From contig DATBHH010000047.1 of assembly GCA_036557525.1 (NCBI GenBank), positions 1-60,449 on the forward strand: a stretch of DNA of 60,449 bases, written 5' to 3'. How positions within the stretch are numbered: the first letter of the stretch is position 1; every line of letters begins with the position of its first letter. The DNA is from VRUE01 sp036557525. GTDB lineage: Bacteria > Actinomycetota > Thermoleophilia > Solirubrobacterales > 70-9. Of the stretch, positions 1-7,724 are shown piece after piece. A program made the translations under genes and the position numbers. Below the pieces are notes generated by a model. It was not told the DNA's origin. It was given only the letters and a program-made list of their open reading frames with translations, and searched no databases.

Positions 1-347
1 CCACCACCACCACCGCCGCCCTGCTCTCCATCGTCACCTTCGTGGCTCGGTCTGAGTTCTTCGAGGGGCGGGCTCGGCGCCGGAGCGACCGGGGCCGTCG
101 CCTGGGTCGGAGCGCCGGCCGGTGGAACGCGTCGGCCGGGGCCGCCGGGTCCTCTTCGGTGGCGCCGGGCATGCCCGGGGCGATACTCCCGGGCGGCCGG
201 CGCCAGGGAGTCGCCGGCGGAGATCGGTTCGGAGGCAAGGCCGATCTGCCGGCTCGCGAGACGGCTGGCCGCGACCGAGATCCCGGCCGCGATCACGATG
301 CCCAGCAAGGCCAGCCCGGCCCAGCGCAGCGTCGCCGGCAGCGTCAC
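1..347 (-). CDS. Small membrane-anchored protein, Gly-rich linker, cut by window edge
   Basis: This reading frame lies just downstream of the sensor kinase on the same strand. From a GTG at 347 it encodes a hydrophobic helix (WAGLALLGIVIAAGISVAA) after a few residues, then a segment rich in Ala/Pro/Arg, then a Glu/Asp and poly-Gly tail that runs off the window at base 1. A GAGGA lies three bases before the GTG; no ATG, GTG or TTG is available in frame further upstream after the kinase stop. The architecture (single membrane anchor plus flexible linker) fits an extracytoplasmic protein whose folded domain lies beyond the window. Given the ApbE and haem-reductase genes nearby, an FMN-binding domain is one possibility, but nothing visible proves it. 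Confidence 0.5.
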   Translation of the reverse strand, partial: MTLPATLRWAGLALLGIVIAAGISVAASRLASRQIGLASEPISAGDSLAPAAREYRPGHARRHRRGPGGPGRRVPPAGAPTQATAPVAPAPSPPLEELRPSHEGDDGEQGGGGGG

Positions 348-423
348 GCTTCCTCGCTCATCGCGACGCTTGGAGGGATCATCGCCATCACCGTAGACCG
401 AGCGCAGTAAAGCCTTGGCAAAG

Positions 424-1896
424 TCACTCCGACGTGAACTCGATCGCGGCCCGGGTCCCGCCACCCTCGCGGGCGGCGAGGGTCACCTCGCCTCCCCACT
501 GACGGACCAGCTCGCGGGCGATCGACAGTCCGAGTCCGGTCCCGCTCGGGCCGTTGCGGCCGGCACTGCCGCGGGAGAAGCGCTCAAAGACGGCGTCCTC
601 CTCGCCGGGCGCCAGCCCCGGTCCCCGGTCGAGTATCTCGATCCTGCCGGGAGCGACCTCGATCGTCACGGCCGCGCCCGAGGGCGAGTAGCGCACCGCG
701 TTCTCGAGCAGCGCGTCGATCGAGCGGTCGAGGTCCTCGCTGGCGCACCAGGCGTGAGCCGGCCGTTCGTCCTGGCCGATCTCGAGCTCGATCGCGCGAT
801 CCGGCGCTGCCCCCCGCAGCCGCTCCGCCGCCCGGGCCGCGGCATCCCGTAGATCGACGGTTTCAGCCGGAAGATCGTGCTCCCCGGCGCGGCTGAGGAC
901 GAGGAGCTCGTCGACGATCAGCGAGAGCCGATCGACCTCGTCCAGCGCCGCGCCAACCTCCTCGGCCGCGGGGTCCCTGCCGCGGAAGCGGTCGAGGAGC
1001 GCCTCGAGCCGTAGGCGGAGGCCGGTTAGCGGCGTCCGCAGCTGGTGGGAGGCGTCGGCGACGAAGTCCTGTTGGGATCGGATCAGCCTTCGTATTCGCT
1101 GCGTCATCTCGTTGAAGGTCCGCGCCAGGCTGCGCTGCTCGGCGCTTCCCTCGACCTCGACGCTGGTTTCGAGCTCCCCGTCGGCGACCTGCCGCGCGGC
1201 GCGATCGAGGCGGCGGATCGGCCGGGCGATTCGCTGGGCCACGACCGCTCCGGCCGCCAGGCCGAGCAGCAGGACGACCGCCGCGAGCGCCGCCAGATCG
1301 AGAATCGAGGTGCGCACCGCCCGGTTGACCGCGGCGACGCTCTGGGTCACTCGCGCGGCGCCGTCGGTGCGGCCATGACTGAGCACCGGGGCCGAGGTGG
1401 CGAGGATCTCGGTTCCGAGCGTCGTGCTGTTGCGGATGATCTGCTCGCCGCGGCCCCTCAACGCGGCCCGAACCTCGGGCCGGTTGCCGTAATAGGTCCC
1501 GAGCGGCGCGCCGGCAGAATCTGCCAGCAGACGGCCACTGCGATCGACGACGATCACCCGGCCGCGGACGCTGTCGGCGGAGACCTGGACGAGGTGGCGC
1601 AGACCGGCGGCCTGCGCGGGCTCGAGCAGCTCCGAGGCTGAGGCCGCCACCACATCGGCCTGGCTCCGCGCCTGTCCCCGCACCTCGGAGTCCACGCGGT
1701 CGCGCAGGCTCACCGCCAGCGGCACGCCGAGGGCGATCAGCGCCAGCAGCAGGACGTAGGCCAGCGCGAGGAGAAGGGTGGCCCGAAGGCTTACGGCTCC
1801 TCGACCTCCGGTGCGGCGAAGCGGAAGCCGACCCCGCGCACGGTCTCTATGTAGCGCGGGTCGTTGGAGTCGTCGCCCAGCTTGCGCCGCAACCAT
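424..1896 (-). CDS. Sensor histidine kinase (HAMP-HisKA-HATPase)
   Basis: Membrane histidine kinase of the OmpR-partner type. Two membrane helices (about residues 38-65 and 199-220) flank an extracytoplasmic sensor region. They are followed by a HAMP segment (ARPIRRLDRAARQVADGELE), the phospho-acceptor motif DASHQLRTPL with H284, an N box (LLENAVRYSP) and G boxes (DRGPGL, GTGLGLSIA). It follows its response regulator directly, and its only ATG in frame (1896) overlaps the regulator by 106 bases. The first ~34 residues read like out-of-frame regulator sequence, so the real start is probably near residue 35 at a non-ATG codon. Role as signal sensor is certain from domains; the signal is unknown. 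Confidence 0.93.
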   Translation of the reverse strand: MVAAQAGRRLQRPALHRDRARGRLPLRRTGGRGAVSLRATLLLALAYVLLLALIALGVPLAVSLRDRVDSEVRGQARSQADVVAASASELLEPAQAAGLRHLVQVSADSVRGRVIVVDRSGRLLADSAGAPLGTYYGNRPEVRAALRGRGEQIIRNSTTLGTEILATSAPVLSHGRTDGAARVTQSVAAVNRAVRTSILDLAALAAVVLLLGLAAGAVVAQRIARPIRRLDRAARQVADGELETSVEVEGSAEQRSLARTFNEMTQRIRRLIRSQQDFVADASHQLRTPLTGLRLRLEALLDRFRGRDPAAEEVGAALDEVDRLSLIVDELLVLSRAGEHDLPAETVDLRDAAARAAERLRGAAPDRAIELEIGQDERPAHAWCASEDLDRSIDALLENAVRYSPSGAAVTIEVAPGRIEILDRGPGLAPGEEDAVFERFSRGSAGRNGPSGTGLGLSIARELVRQWGGEVTLAAREGGGTRAAIEFTSE

Positions 1897-2516
1897 CCGA
1901 TGTGGACGTCGAGCGTCTTGGTCGAACCGAACCAGTTGACGTCCCAGACCTTGGACATCAGGTCCTCGCGCCTGACCACCCGGCCGGCGTTTCGCATCAG
2001 CTCCGCGAGCAGGTCGAACTCCTTTCGCGAGAGGTCCAGCTCGGTGCCGTCGAGGCTCGCCCGTCGCGACTCCGGGTCGAGCTCAATCCCGCCGACCTGG
2101 ATCGCGCCTTGCTCGGGAGTCTCACCGTCGCGCGGTGCGCTGCGCCGCAGCACCGCCCTTATGCGGGAGATCACCTCGGCGGCGCTGAACGGCTTGACGA
2201 CGTAGTCGTCGGCACCGAGCTCGAGGCCGACGATCCGGTCCATCTCGGTGCCCCGTGCGGTGAGCATCACGATCGGCACATCGGAACGGCGGCGCAGCTC
2301 GCGGCATACGTCGCGGCCGTCGCCGTCGGGAAGGCTGAGGTCGAGGATCACGAGGTCGGGCTCGGACTCCTCCGCCAGCTCCAACCCGCCCGCCGCGGTG
2401 CCGGTGACGATCGCCTCGAACCCCGCCCGCCGCAGAGCCTCGGCGAAAGGCTGGGAGATCGATTCCTCGTCCTCGACGACGAGGATGCGGCCACCCGACG
2501 CCGAGCTGATTGCCAT
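1791..2516 (-). CDS. OmpR/PhoB-family response regulator
   Basis: Two-component response regulator of 241 residues. The receiver domain has the acidic pocket (VVEDEES), phospho-acceptor D59 in VILDLSLPDGDG and the conserved Lys in VVKPFS. The C-terminal winged helix is of the OmpR type (LDVHIGWLRRKLG, YIETVRGVGFRF). It is transcribed away from the redox operon that begins at 2654 and upstream of its partner kinase. The start ATG at 2516 lies six bases after a good -10 sequence (TACAGT), so its mRNA is predicted to be leaderless. A likely target is the divergent operon, which is inference from position. Confidence 0.95.
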   Translation of the reverse strand: MAISSASGGRILVVEDEESISQPFAEALRRAGFEAIVTGTAAGGLELAEESEPDLVILDLSLPDGDGRDVCRELRRRSDVPIVMLTARGTEMDRIVGLELGADDYVVKPFSAAEVISRIRAVLRRSAPRDGETPEQGAIQVGGIELDPESRRASLDGTELDLSRKEFDLLAELMRNAGRVVRREDLMSKVWDVNWFGSTKTLDVHIGWLRRKLGDDSNDPRYIETVRGVGFRFAAPEVEEP

Positions 2517-2528
2517 CGAGCCACTGTA
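2517..2528 (-). promoter_or_regulatory. -10 element of leaderless promoter for the OmpR-type regulator
   Basis: On the minus strand TACAGT is followed by GGCTCG and then the ATG at 2516. The TANNNT-N6-start pattern recurs in several other places in the window and fits a leaderless actinobacterial promoter. Confidence 0.45.
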
Positions 2529-2583
2529 ACGCCGCCGCGGCCGCGGACCTGCCGCCCGGGGCGAGGTTTTGCCGTCCCTTTAC

Positions 2584-2604
2584 CCAAGCCTGGAGCCGGC
2601 TTGG
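2584..2604. promoter_or_regulatory. Inverted repeat upstream of the redox operon
   Basis: CCAAGCC and GGCTTGG form perfect 7-base arms around a 7-base centre, 50 bases before the start of the first gene of the redox operon. It could be an operator for the divergently encoded OmpR-type regulator or a short leader hairpin. There is no T-tract after it, so a terminator is unlikely. Confidence 0.35.
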
Positions 2605-2653
2605 ACGGCCCCTTCTCACACTGGCTGGGCAAATCCGCGAGGAGGTCGATGAA

Positions 2654-3265
2654 GTGAAGAACACCAAGGCGCGAGTTGCCGCAGCAGCCACGATCCTGGG
2701 CCTCGGAGGGCTCGCGGGCGTCGCCCTGAACGCCGGCGGCAAGTCATCCCCGAACGCCGTCAAGCCGCTGGTGCGGACGAAGGTGATCCGCCAGACGGTG
2801 CACGTCACCAAGCACATCAAGCCGAAACATCCGCTCGCAGCCGGAACGCCCGGCCACCCCCTCGGCACCACCTCCGCCACGAGCGAACCGATCGGCGCGG
2901 TCACCACGGCCGCGTCCTCGACCGGCTCGGCGTCCTCGACCGGCTCGGCGCCCTCCTCGACGGCGCCGGTGACGACAGCTTCCAGCGGCGCCGCCGCCGC
3001 GCCGAGCCCTCGCCCCAGCCACGAATCGGCGCCGGTGGTGACGCACACCAGCGGGTCCCATTCCGGCTCAGGCGGCTCTGCCGGATCGGGCGGCGGCGGC
3101 ACCCCCGCCCCGGTGGTGACCCATACCAGCGGCGCCGGCGCGGGCTCGGGCCGCGCCGGCTCGGGCAGCAGCCCCGCCAATCCCGTTGTGACCCACACCA
3201 GCGGCGCCGCTGCCGCTGGCGGCGGCGGTGGCGGCGAGCACGAGGGAGGCGATGAGGGTGACTGA
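2654..3265 (+). CDS. Secreted/membrane low-complexity protein with VVTHTSG repeats
   Basis: The GTG at 2654 is chosen because GAGGAGGTC stands just before it; the longer frame upstream has no such site. The 203-residue product has a short N-terminal hydrophobic segment (AAAATILGLGGLAGVALNAG), a basic stretch (VRTKVIRQTVHVTKHIKPKH), then Ala/Ser/Thr/Gly-rich sequence. Three copies of VVTHTSG lie near the C-terminus, the last two reading VVTHTSGAG and VVTHTSGAA. It is the first gene of an operon leading to ApbE. The repeated SGA triplets recall, but do not match, the D-x-x-S/T-G-A-T target of ApbE. No known family is recognised. The stop overlaps the next gene. Confidence 0.75.
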   Translation: MKNTKARVAAAATILGLGGLAGVALNAGGKSSPNAVKPLVRTKVIRQTVHVTKHIKPKHPLAAGTPGHPLGTTSATSEPIGAVTTAASSTGSASSTGSAPSSTAPVTTASSGAAAAPSPRPSHESAPVVTHTSGSHSGSGGSAGSGGGGTPAPVVTHTSGAGAGSGRAGSGSSPANPVVTHTSGAAAAGGGGGGEHEGGDEGD

Positions 3266-3563
3266 GCGCCCCGTCGACTCAGGCGTCCCGACGGGCGGCG
3301 GCAAGCGCCGCCGCCCCGGCGCCGGCCCGGTGCTCTGGGGCTCGATCGCGCTCTTCGCGGTGATGTTCGCGCTGCTCACCCAGCAGCTCAGCGCCAGCCA
3401 GACGCCGGCACCGCGTCCGGTCCTCGTCCGCAAGGTCCTCAAGCGGCGGGTGATCACGACCTTCGTGCCGACTCCCGGCAGGGCGAGCGTCAGCACCAGC
3501 GGCTCGCCGGCGCCCGCCGCCGAACCCGCTCAATACGCGCCGATCACGACCGCCGCCTCCTGA
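3252..3563 (+). CDS. Small single-pass membrane protein
   Basis: The ATG at 3252 is preceded by GAGGGAGG and overlaps the previous stop by 14 bases, so translation is coupled. The 103-residue protein has a basic N-terminus (GKRRRPG), one membrane helix (GSIALFAVMFALLTQQL) and a Pro/Ala/Ser-rich tail, with a basic VLVRKVLKRRVITTF segment after the helix. That segment resembles the basic stretch in the preceding gene, suggesting related extracytoplasmic roles. No family is recognised; the operon context (ApbE, haem reductase) suggests a part in a membrane redox system. Confidence 0.72.
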   Translation: MRVTERPVDSGVPTGGGKRRRPGAGPVLWGSIALFAVMFALLTQQLSASQTPAPRPVLVRKVLKRRVITTFVPTPGRASVSTSGSPAPAAEPAQYAPITTAAS

Positions 3564-3564
3564 G

Positions 3565-4551
3565 ATGGCCGAGCACGATCTCACATTCAGGGCGATGGGC
3601 AGCCATGTCCGCGTACTGGTCGGCGAGCCGGGACCCGGCATGGCGCCCGCCGCCGCCGCCGCGGAGCAGGCACAGCGCTTCGTAGCGGAATTCGACGCGA
3701 CGCTCTCGCGCTTCAAGCCCGACAGCGAGCTCTGCGCGCTCAACGCCGACCCGCGCGAGCGGGTCCCCGCCTCCGAGCTGCTGCGCACCGCGTTTCGCGC
3801 CGGCCTCGCTGCGGCCGAGCAGAGCGCCGGCCTGGTCGACCCGACCCTCGTCGGCGAGATCGAGTCCGCGGGCTACGTCGAATCGCGGGCGGACATGGCG
3901 GGCGAGCCGTTGGCGGTGGCGCTCGCCGAGGCGCCGCCGCGACGCCCGGCGAGGGCGAACCCCTCGTCCCGCTGGCGCCGGATCGAGGTCGACGACGAGA
4001 ACGGGGCGATCGCCCGTCCCCCCGGCGTTCGCTTCGACACCGGCGGCACCGGCAAGGGACTCGCCGCCGATCTGATCGCCAACCGGCTGCGCGGCTACTC
4101 CCGCTTCGTCGTCGACTGCGGCGGCGACATCAGGATCGGCGGCCCCGATGCGCTGGTCCGGCCCTATGAGGTCCTCGTCGAACATCCCCTGAGCGGGGCG
4201 CGGGCGTTCGTCCTGAAGCTCGGCTCGGGCGCGGTCGCGACGTCCGGCCTCAACGTTCGGATCTGGCGCGACGAGGATGGGCGCTATGCGCACCACCTTC
4301 TCGACCCCGCCAGCGGCAGACCCGCCTGGACCGGGCTGATCGGCGCCACCGCTCTCGGCGACACCGCGGTCGAGGCCGAGACATCGGCCAAGGCGGCCCT
4401 CCTCTCCGGGCCGGACGGCGCCCGCGCCGTCCTCGCCGAGAGAGGCGGCCTGATCGTCCACGACAGCGGCCGGGTCGAGGCCGTGGGACCCCTCAGCGCC
4501 AGGCCACGCATCCGCCTGCCCGACACCTCGAGCACCGGTGCCCTGGCATGA
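3565..4551 (+). CDS. apbE: FAD:protein FMN transferase (ApbE family)
   Basis: ApbE transfers FMN from FAD to a Thr/Ser of an extracytoplasmic acceptor protein. Family signatures are present: MGSHVRV near the N-terminus, DTGGTGKGLAADLIA, VDCGGDIRIGG and the C-terminal HHLLDPASGRP with the Mg/FAD-binding region. Length 328 residues is normal. No clear signal peptide is visible, so this form may act in the cytoplasm or use an unrecognised export route. It begins one base after the stop of the small membrane protein, and its stop overlaps the start of the haem-binding reductase by four bases. The flavinylated partner is not obvious in this window. Confidence 0.9.
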   Translation: MAEHDLTFRAMGSHVRVLVGEPGPGMAPAAAAAEQAQRFVAEFDATLSRFKPDSELCALNADPRERVPASELLRTAFRAGLAAAEQSAGLVDPTLVGEIESAGYVESRADMAGEPLAVALAEAPPRRPARANPSSRWRRIEVDDENGAIARPPGVRFDTGGTGKGLAADLIANRLRGYSRFVVDCGGDIRIGGPDALVRPYEVLVEHPLSGARAFVLKLGSGAVATSGLNVRIWRDEDGRYAHHLLDPASGRPAWTGLIGATALGDTAVEAETSAKAALLSGPDGARAVLAERGGLIVHDSGRVEAVGPLSARPRIRLPDTSSTGALA

Positions 4552-5198
4552 ACGCCGCCGCCAACACGCTGCAGACGCACGGCTGGTGGCTGGCCAGCCG
4601 TGCCTCGGGCATGGTCGCGCTCGCCCTGGTGACGATCTCGGTCGGCCTCGGTCTGACGATGGCGGGCAAGGTGATGCGCCGGCCGGGCCTCTCCCGCAAG
4701 CTGCTCGCGATCCACGAGCAGACGGCTCTGGCCGGGCTCGTCGCGATCGCGGTGCACGGCATCACCCTGCTCGGCGATCCCTGGCTCAACCCGGGCGTCC
4801 GCGGCATCGCCGTGCCCTTCGCGATGGCCTTCCGTCCCCTCTGGACCGGGCTCGGCATCCTCGCCGGCTACCTGGCCGCGCTGTTTGGGCTCAGCTATTA
4901 CGCTCGGCGACGGATCGGCGCCCGCCTCTGGCGCAAGGCCCACCGCGCGACGATCGTCGTCTACCTGCTCGGGCTCGTTCACGCCTTCGGCGCCGGCAGC
5001 GACGCGTCGGCCGTCTGGTTCCGCCTCTGGGTCCTGGCAACCGCCCCGTTGATCGGGGGCCTCTTCCTCTACCGGGTCTTCGCCGGTGGCGCCAAGCGCC
5101 GTCGCTCGCGCCGGCCCGAGCCAGAGGGCGGCCGGCCGGTTCTCCGGCCGCGGCCCACTGCGCCCATACACCACTCCCCAGCACTCGAGGAGGCATGA
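4548..5198 (+). CDS. Ferric-reductase-like transmembrane (haem b) protein
   Basis: A 216-residue integral membrane protein of the ferric reductase/MsrQ-like group. Helices are visible around residues 18-38, 55-70, 85-117, 132-146 and 158-178. Conserved histidines expected to hold two haems b lie in IHEQTAL, AVHGITLLG, RKAHRAT and LVHAFGAG. The last ~35 residues are Arg/Pro/Glu-rich and cytoplasmic. It overlaps apbE by ATGA and the FAD reductase at its 3' end, so electrons probably pass from the soluble reductase through this protein to an extracytoplasmic flavoprotein. That route is inference. Confidence 0.88.
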   Translation: MNAAANTLQTHGWWLASRASGMVALALVTISVGLGLTMAGKVMRRPGLSRKLLAIHEQTALAGLVAIAVHGITLLGDPWLNPGVRGIAVPFAMAFRPLWTGLGILAGYLAALFGLSYYARRRIGARLWRKAHRATIVVYLLGLVHAFGAGSDASAVWFRLWVLATAPLIGGLFLYRVFAGGAKRRRSRRPEPEGGRPVLRPRPTAPIHHSPALEEA

Positions 5199-6388
5199 TG
5201 GAAGACCGAGGAGTTCTGATCGTCGGCGGCGGGCTCGCGGCCCAACGCTGCGCCGAGACGTTGCGCCGCCGCGGCTATGACGCGCCCGTGCGCATCGCCT
5301 GCGCCGAGCCCCGCCCGCCGTACGACCGCCCGCCGCTCTCGAAGGAGATGCTGGCGGGAACGCTCGCCGAGGATGCGCTCGCCTACCGGCCGGCCTGGTG
5401 GTACGAGGAGAAGGAGGTCGAGTTGCTGCTCGGCTTCCGCGCCGAGGCACTCGACCCCGCCGCCCGCACCGTGACCCTTTCCACCGGCGTCGAGCTTCCC
5501 TACGGCAAACTGTTGATCGCGACCGGCAGCGCCGCCCGCGGGCTGCCGTTCCTCGAGGGCTTCGACAACGTTCACGCCCTGCGGACCGTCGCCGACGCGA
5601 GGCGCTTGCGCCGGGAGCTGGTTCCGGGCGCGCGGCTGGCGGTCGTCGGCGCCGGCTTCATCGGCCAGGAGGTCGCCGCGACCGCGCGGCGCCTCGGAGT
5701 CGCGGTGACGATGATCGAGGCTCTGGAGGTGCCGCTCGAGCCGGTCCTCGGACGAGAGCTGGGCTCCTGGTTCGCCGGCCTCCACCTGGACGAGGGCGTG
5801 CGGGTGAAGACCGGCGCCATGCTCGAGCGCGCTCGCGGCGAGGGCAGGATCGAGGAGCTGGTTCTCTCCGACGGTCAGAAGATCGTCTGCGACGCGGTCG
5901 TCGTCGGCGTCGGCACCGCCCCGGCCACCGCCTGGCTCGGCGGTAGCGGCCTCGATCCCGCCGGTGTCCGCACCGATTCCTCGGGGCGCACCGCGCTGCC
6001 CGGGATCTTCGCGGCCGGGGCCGCGTCGGTGCCCTTCGACCCCCGCTTCGGCGTCCACGCCCGCACCGAGCACTGGGACGCCGCCGCCTGGCAGGGGGCC
6101 GCCACCGCCCGGGCGATGCTCGGCGAATACCCGGGCACGCCGCCCCTGCCCAGCTTCTGGAGCGACCAGTACGGGCTTCGAATCCAGTACGTGGGACATG
6201 CTCACCACTCCGACACTGTCGTGATCGAGGGCAGCCTCGAGGAGCGGGACTTCGAAGCTGTCTTCACCCGGGGGGGCATTCCGGTCGCCGGCCTGGCGGT
6301 CGGCCGGCCGCGCGCCATCCCGGCTCTGCGCAAGCGGATCGACCTGGGCCGCTGGCCCGCGAAGAGCAACTCCGAGGAGGCGGCATGA
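5198..6388 (+). CDS. FAD-dependent NAD(P)H:ferredoxin reductase
   Basis: Pyridine-nucleotide-disulphide oxidoreductase fold of the rhodocoxin/putidaredoxin-reductase group. The FAD-binding motif VGGGLAAQRCAE is at the N-terminus, a second Rossmann motif VVGAGFIGQEVAATARRLG binds NAD(P)H, and the FAD motif GIFAAGAAS is near residue 265. The 396-residue length fits. Two adjacent ATGs (5195, 5198) follow GAGGAGGC; the second has the better spacing. It overlaps the preceding stop and is followed with a 4-base overlap by its likely redox partner ferredoxin. Together they can supply electrons to the haem reductase or to a P450 such as that at 43121. Confidence 0.9.
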   Translation: MEDRGVLIVGGGLAAQRCAETLRRRGYDAPVRIACAEPRPPYDRPPLSKEMLAGTLAEDALAYRPAWWYEEKEVELLLGFRAEALDPAARTVTLSTGVELPYGKLLIATGSAARGLPFLEGFDNVHALRTVADARRLRRELVPGARLAVVGAGFIGQEVAATARRLGVAVTMIEALEVPLEPVLGRELGSWFAGLHLDEGVRVKTGAMLERARGEGRIEELVLSDGQKIVCDAVVVGVGTAPATAWLGGSGLDPAGVRTDSSGRTALPGIFAAGAASVPFDPRFGVHARTEHWDAAAWQGAATARAMLGEYPGTPPLPSFWSDQYGLRIQYVGHAHHSDTVVIEGSLEERDFEAVFTRGGIPVAGLAVGRPRAIPALRKRIDLGRWPAKSNSEEAA

Positions 6389-6591
6389 CCTACAGAGCGG
6401 TGGTTAACCCGGACGAGTGCAGCGCTCACGGCGACTGTGTGGAGATCGTTCCGGAGGTCTTCCGGCTCGACGACGTCGCGGTCGTGATCGGCACGGGTCC
6501 CCCCGAGAAGATCCTCGAGGCCGCCGAATCCTGTCCCGCGGTGGCGATCTCGGTGGTGGACGAGGAGACGGGCGAAATAGTCTTCCCCTGA
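6385..6591 (+). CDS. [3Fe-4S]-type ferredoxin
   Basis: A 68-residue ferredoxin. C12-SAHGD-C18 and C50 followed by Pro provide three cysteines. The position of the usual second cysteine is occupied by His/Gly (CxxHxxC), which is the pattern of single-cluster ferredoxins that serve bacterial P450s. The ATG overlaps the reductase stop (ATGA), so the two are translated together. It is the last gene of the redox operon, directly before a predicted stress-type promoter. Confidence 0.92.
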   Translation: MTYRAVVNPDECSAHGDCVEIVPEVFRLDDVAVVIGTGPPEKILEAAESCPAVAISVVDEETGEIVFP

Positions 6592-6657
6592 CCGGGTAAA
6601 ACCGCGTCGGAGCGTCGGAAATACGCGGATGATCCGAGCAAGCCGGTCGAGGAGAAT
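6592..6657 (+). promoter_or_regulatory. Stress-island promoter element (instance g), for baeRF operon
   Basis: CCGG at 6592, CCGC at 6602, GATG at 6628 and a -10-like GAGAAT at 6652, followed after nine bases by the ATG at 6667. The spacings (CCGC to GATG 26, GATG to -10 24) equal those at the other instances. Confidence 0.5.
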
Positions 6658-6666
6658 CCCTAGTCG

Positions 6667-7722
6667 ATGGAGTGGCGCGAGGTCAAGCAGGAGGAGGTGG
6701 GGCGACTCGCCGAGCTCGGCGGAGCCGGTGATTTCGTCCTCAGCGTCTATCTCGCGCTCGATCCATCCCGGGCTCCCAGCGCTGAGCTTCGACGCAGCGT
6801 GCTCGGCGCGCGGCTGGGGGATGCGGAGCGGGAGGTACGATTGGACGGTGTCGCTGGGCCGGAAGCGGACGAGGCCCTCGGCGAGTGCGTGAGCCGCGTC
6901 CGGCGCGAGCTCGACGATGCACCGGCACCGGACCACGGGGTTCATGCGGTCGCGATCTTCTGTCAAGCCGGCGGCGAGTTGCGCGGCTACTGGCTGCGGC
7001 GTGAACCCGCGGCCGCGATTGCCGCGGCGTTCGGCGAGAGGCCGGCGATCGAGCCGCTGGTCGAGGCGCTGCCCGGGTTGCGCTGGGCGGTGGCGCTGGT
7101 CGATCGCAAGCACGGGCGCATCTTCACCGGGAGCGAGCTCGGCCTCGCCGAGGTGAGCGACGTCGACGATGACGTCCACCGCTGGCACGCCCAGGGCGGC
7201 TGGTCGCAGGCGCGCTTTCAGCGCGGGGTCGAGCAGGAAGAGAGGGATCACGCGGCGCGGGTCTGCGAGCGTCTGTTCGCGCTCCACCAGCGCCGGCCGG
7301 TCGATCGCCTCATCGTCGGCGGGCCGAGGGAGATCTGGCCGCTGGTCGATGCAGAGCTGCACCCGTACCTCGGCGAGCGCCTCGCCGGGCATATCGAGGT
7401 CGACGTTCAGCACTCCTCCGCCGATCAGGTGCTCGAGCACGCGGGGACCGTGATCGAGGAGGAGCGGGCGCGCCGCGAGGGCGAGGCGATCGCCAGGGTG
7501 AGGGAAGGGCTCGGAACCGGGAGCAGGTCAGTCGCCGGCCGCGACGTATTCACCGCGCTCGACGAAGAGCGTGTGGACACGTTGCTGATCGACAAGAGAG
7601 ATCGCGACGGGCGATTCGAGCGGGCGGTCGAGGCCGCTCAGCGGCAGTCGGCGAAGATCCTGATCGTCGAGGGCGATGATCTCGACTCGCTGGGGGGGAT
7701 CGCCGCCCTTCTGCGCTACTGA
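6667..7722 (+). CDS. baeRF-type (Vms1/eRF1-like) stress protein
   Basis: A 351-residue protein resembling the bacterial archaeo-eukaryotic release factor-like (baeRF) families. It has an N-terminal domain beginning FVLSVYLALDPS, a middle domain with WAVALVDRKHGRIF and GGWSQARFQRG, which is the characteristic Gln-containing turn region, and a C-terminal domain with VDTLLIDKRD and SAKILIVEGDD. In related proteins the middle domain acts on stalled ribosome-bound peptidyl-tRNA; for this branch the function is not established. It starts an operon with the phosphoribosyltransferase-hydrolase gene two bases downstream and follows a stress-island promoter element. Confidence 0.8.
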   Translation: MEWREVKQEEVGRLAELGGAGDFVLSVYLALDPSRAPSAELRRSVLGARLGDAEREVRLDGVAGPEADEALGECVSRVRRELDDAPAPDHGVHAVAIFCQAGGELRGYWLRREPAAAIAAAFGERPAIEPLVEALPGLRWAVALVDRKHGRIFTGSELGLAEVSDVDDDVHRWHAQGGWSQARFQRGVEQEERDHAARVCERLFALHQRRPVDRLIVGGPREIWPLVDAELHPYLGERLAGHIEVDVQHSSADQVLEHAGTVIEEERARREGEAIARVREGLGTGSRSVAGRDVFTALDEERVDTLLIDKRDRDGRFERAVEAAQRQSAKILIVEGDDLDSLGGIAALLRY

Positions 7723-7724
7723 GC

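Noticed and set aside
1..20. CCACCACCACC run as a microsatellite
   Set aside because: On the minus strand it encodes the poly-Gly tail of the truncated membrane protein, which explains it.
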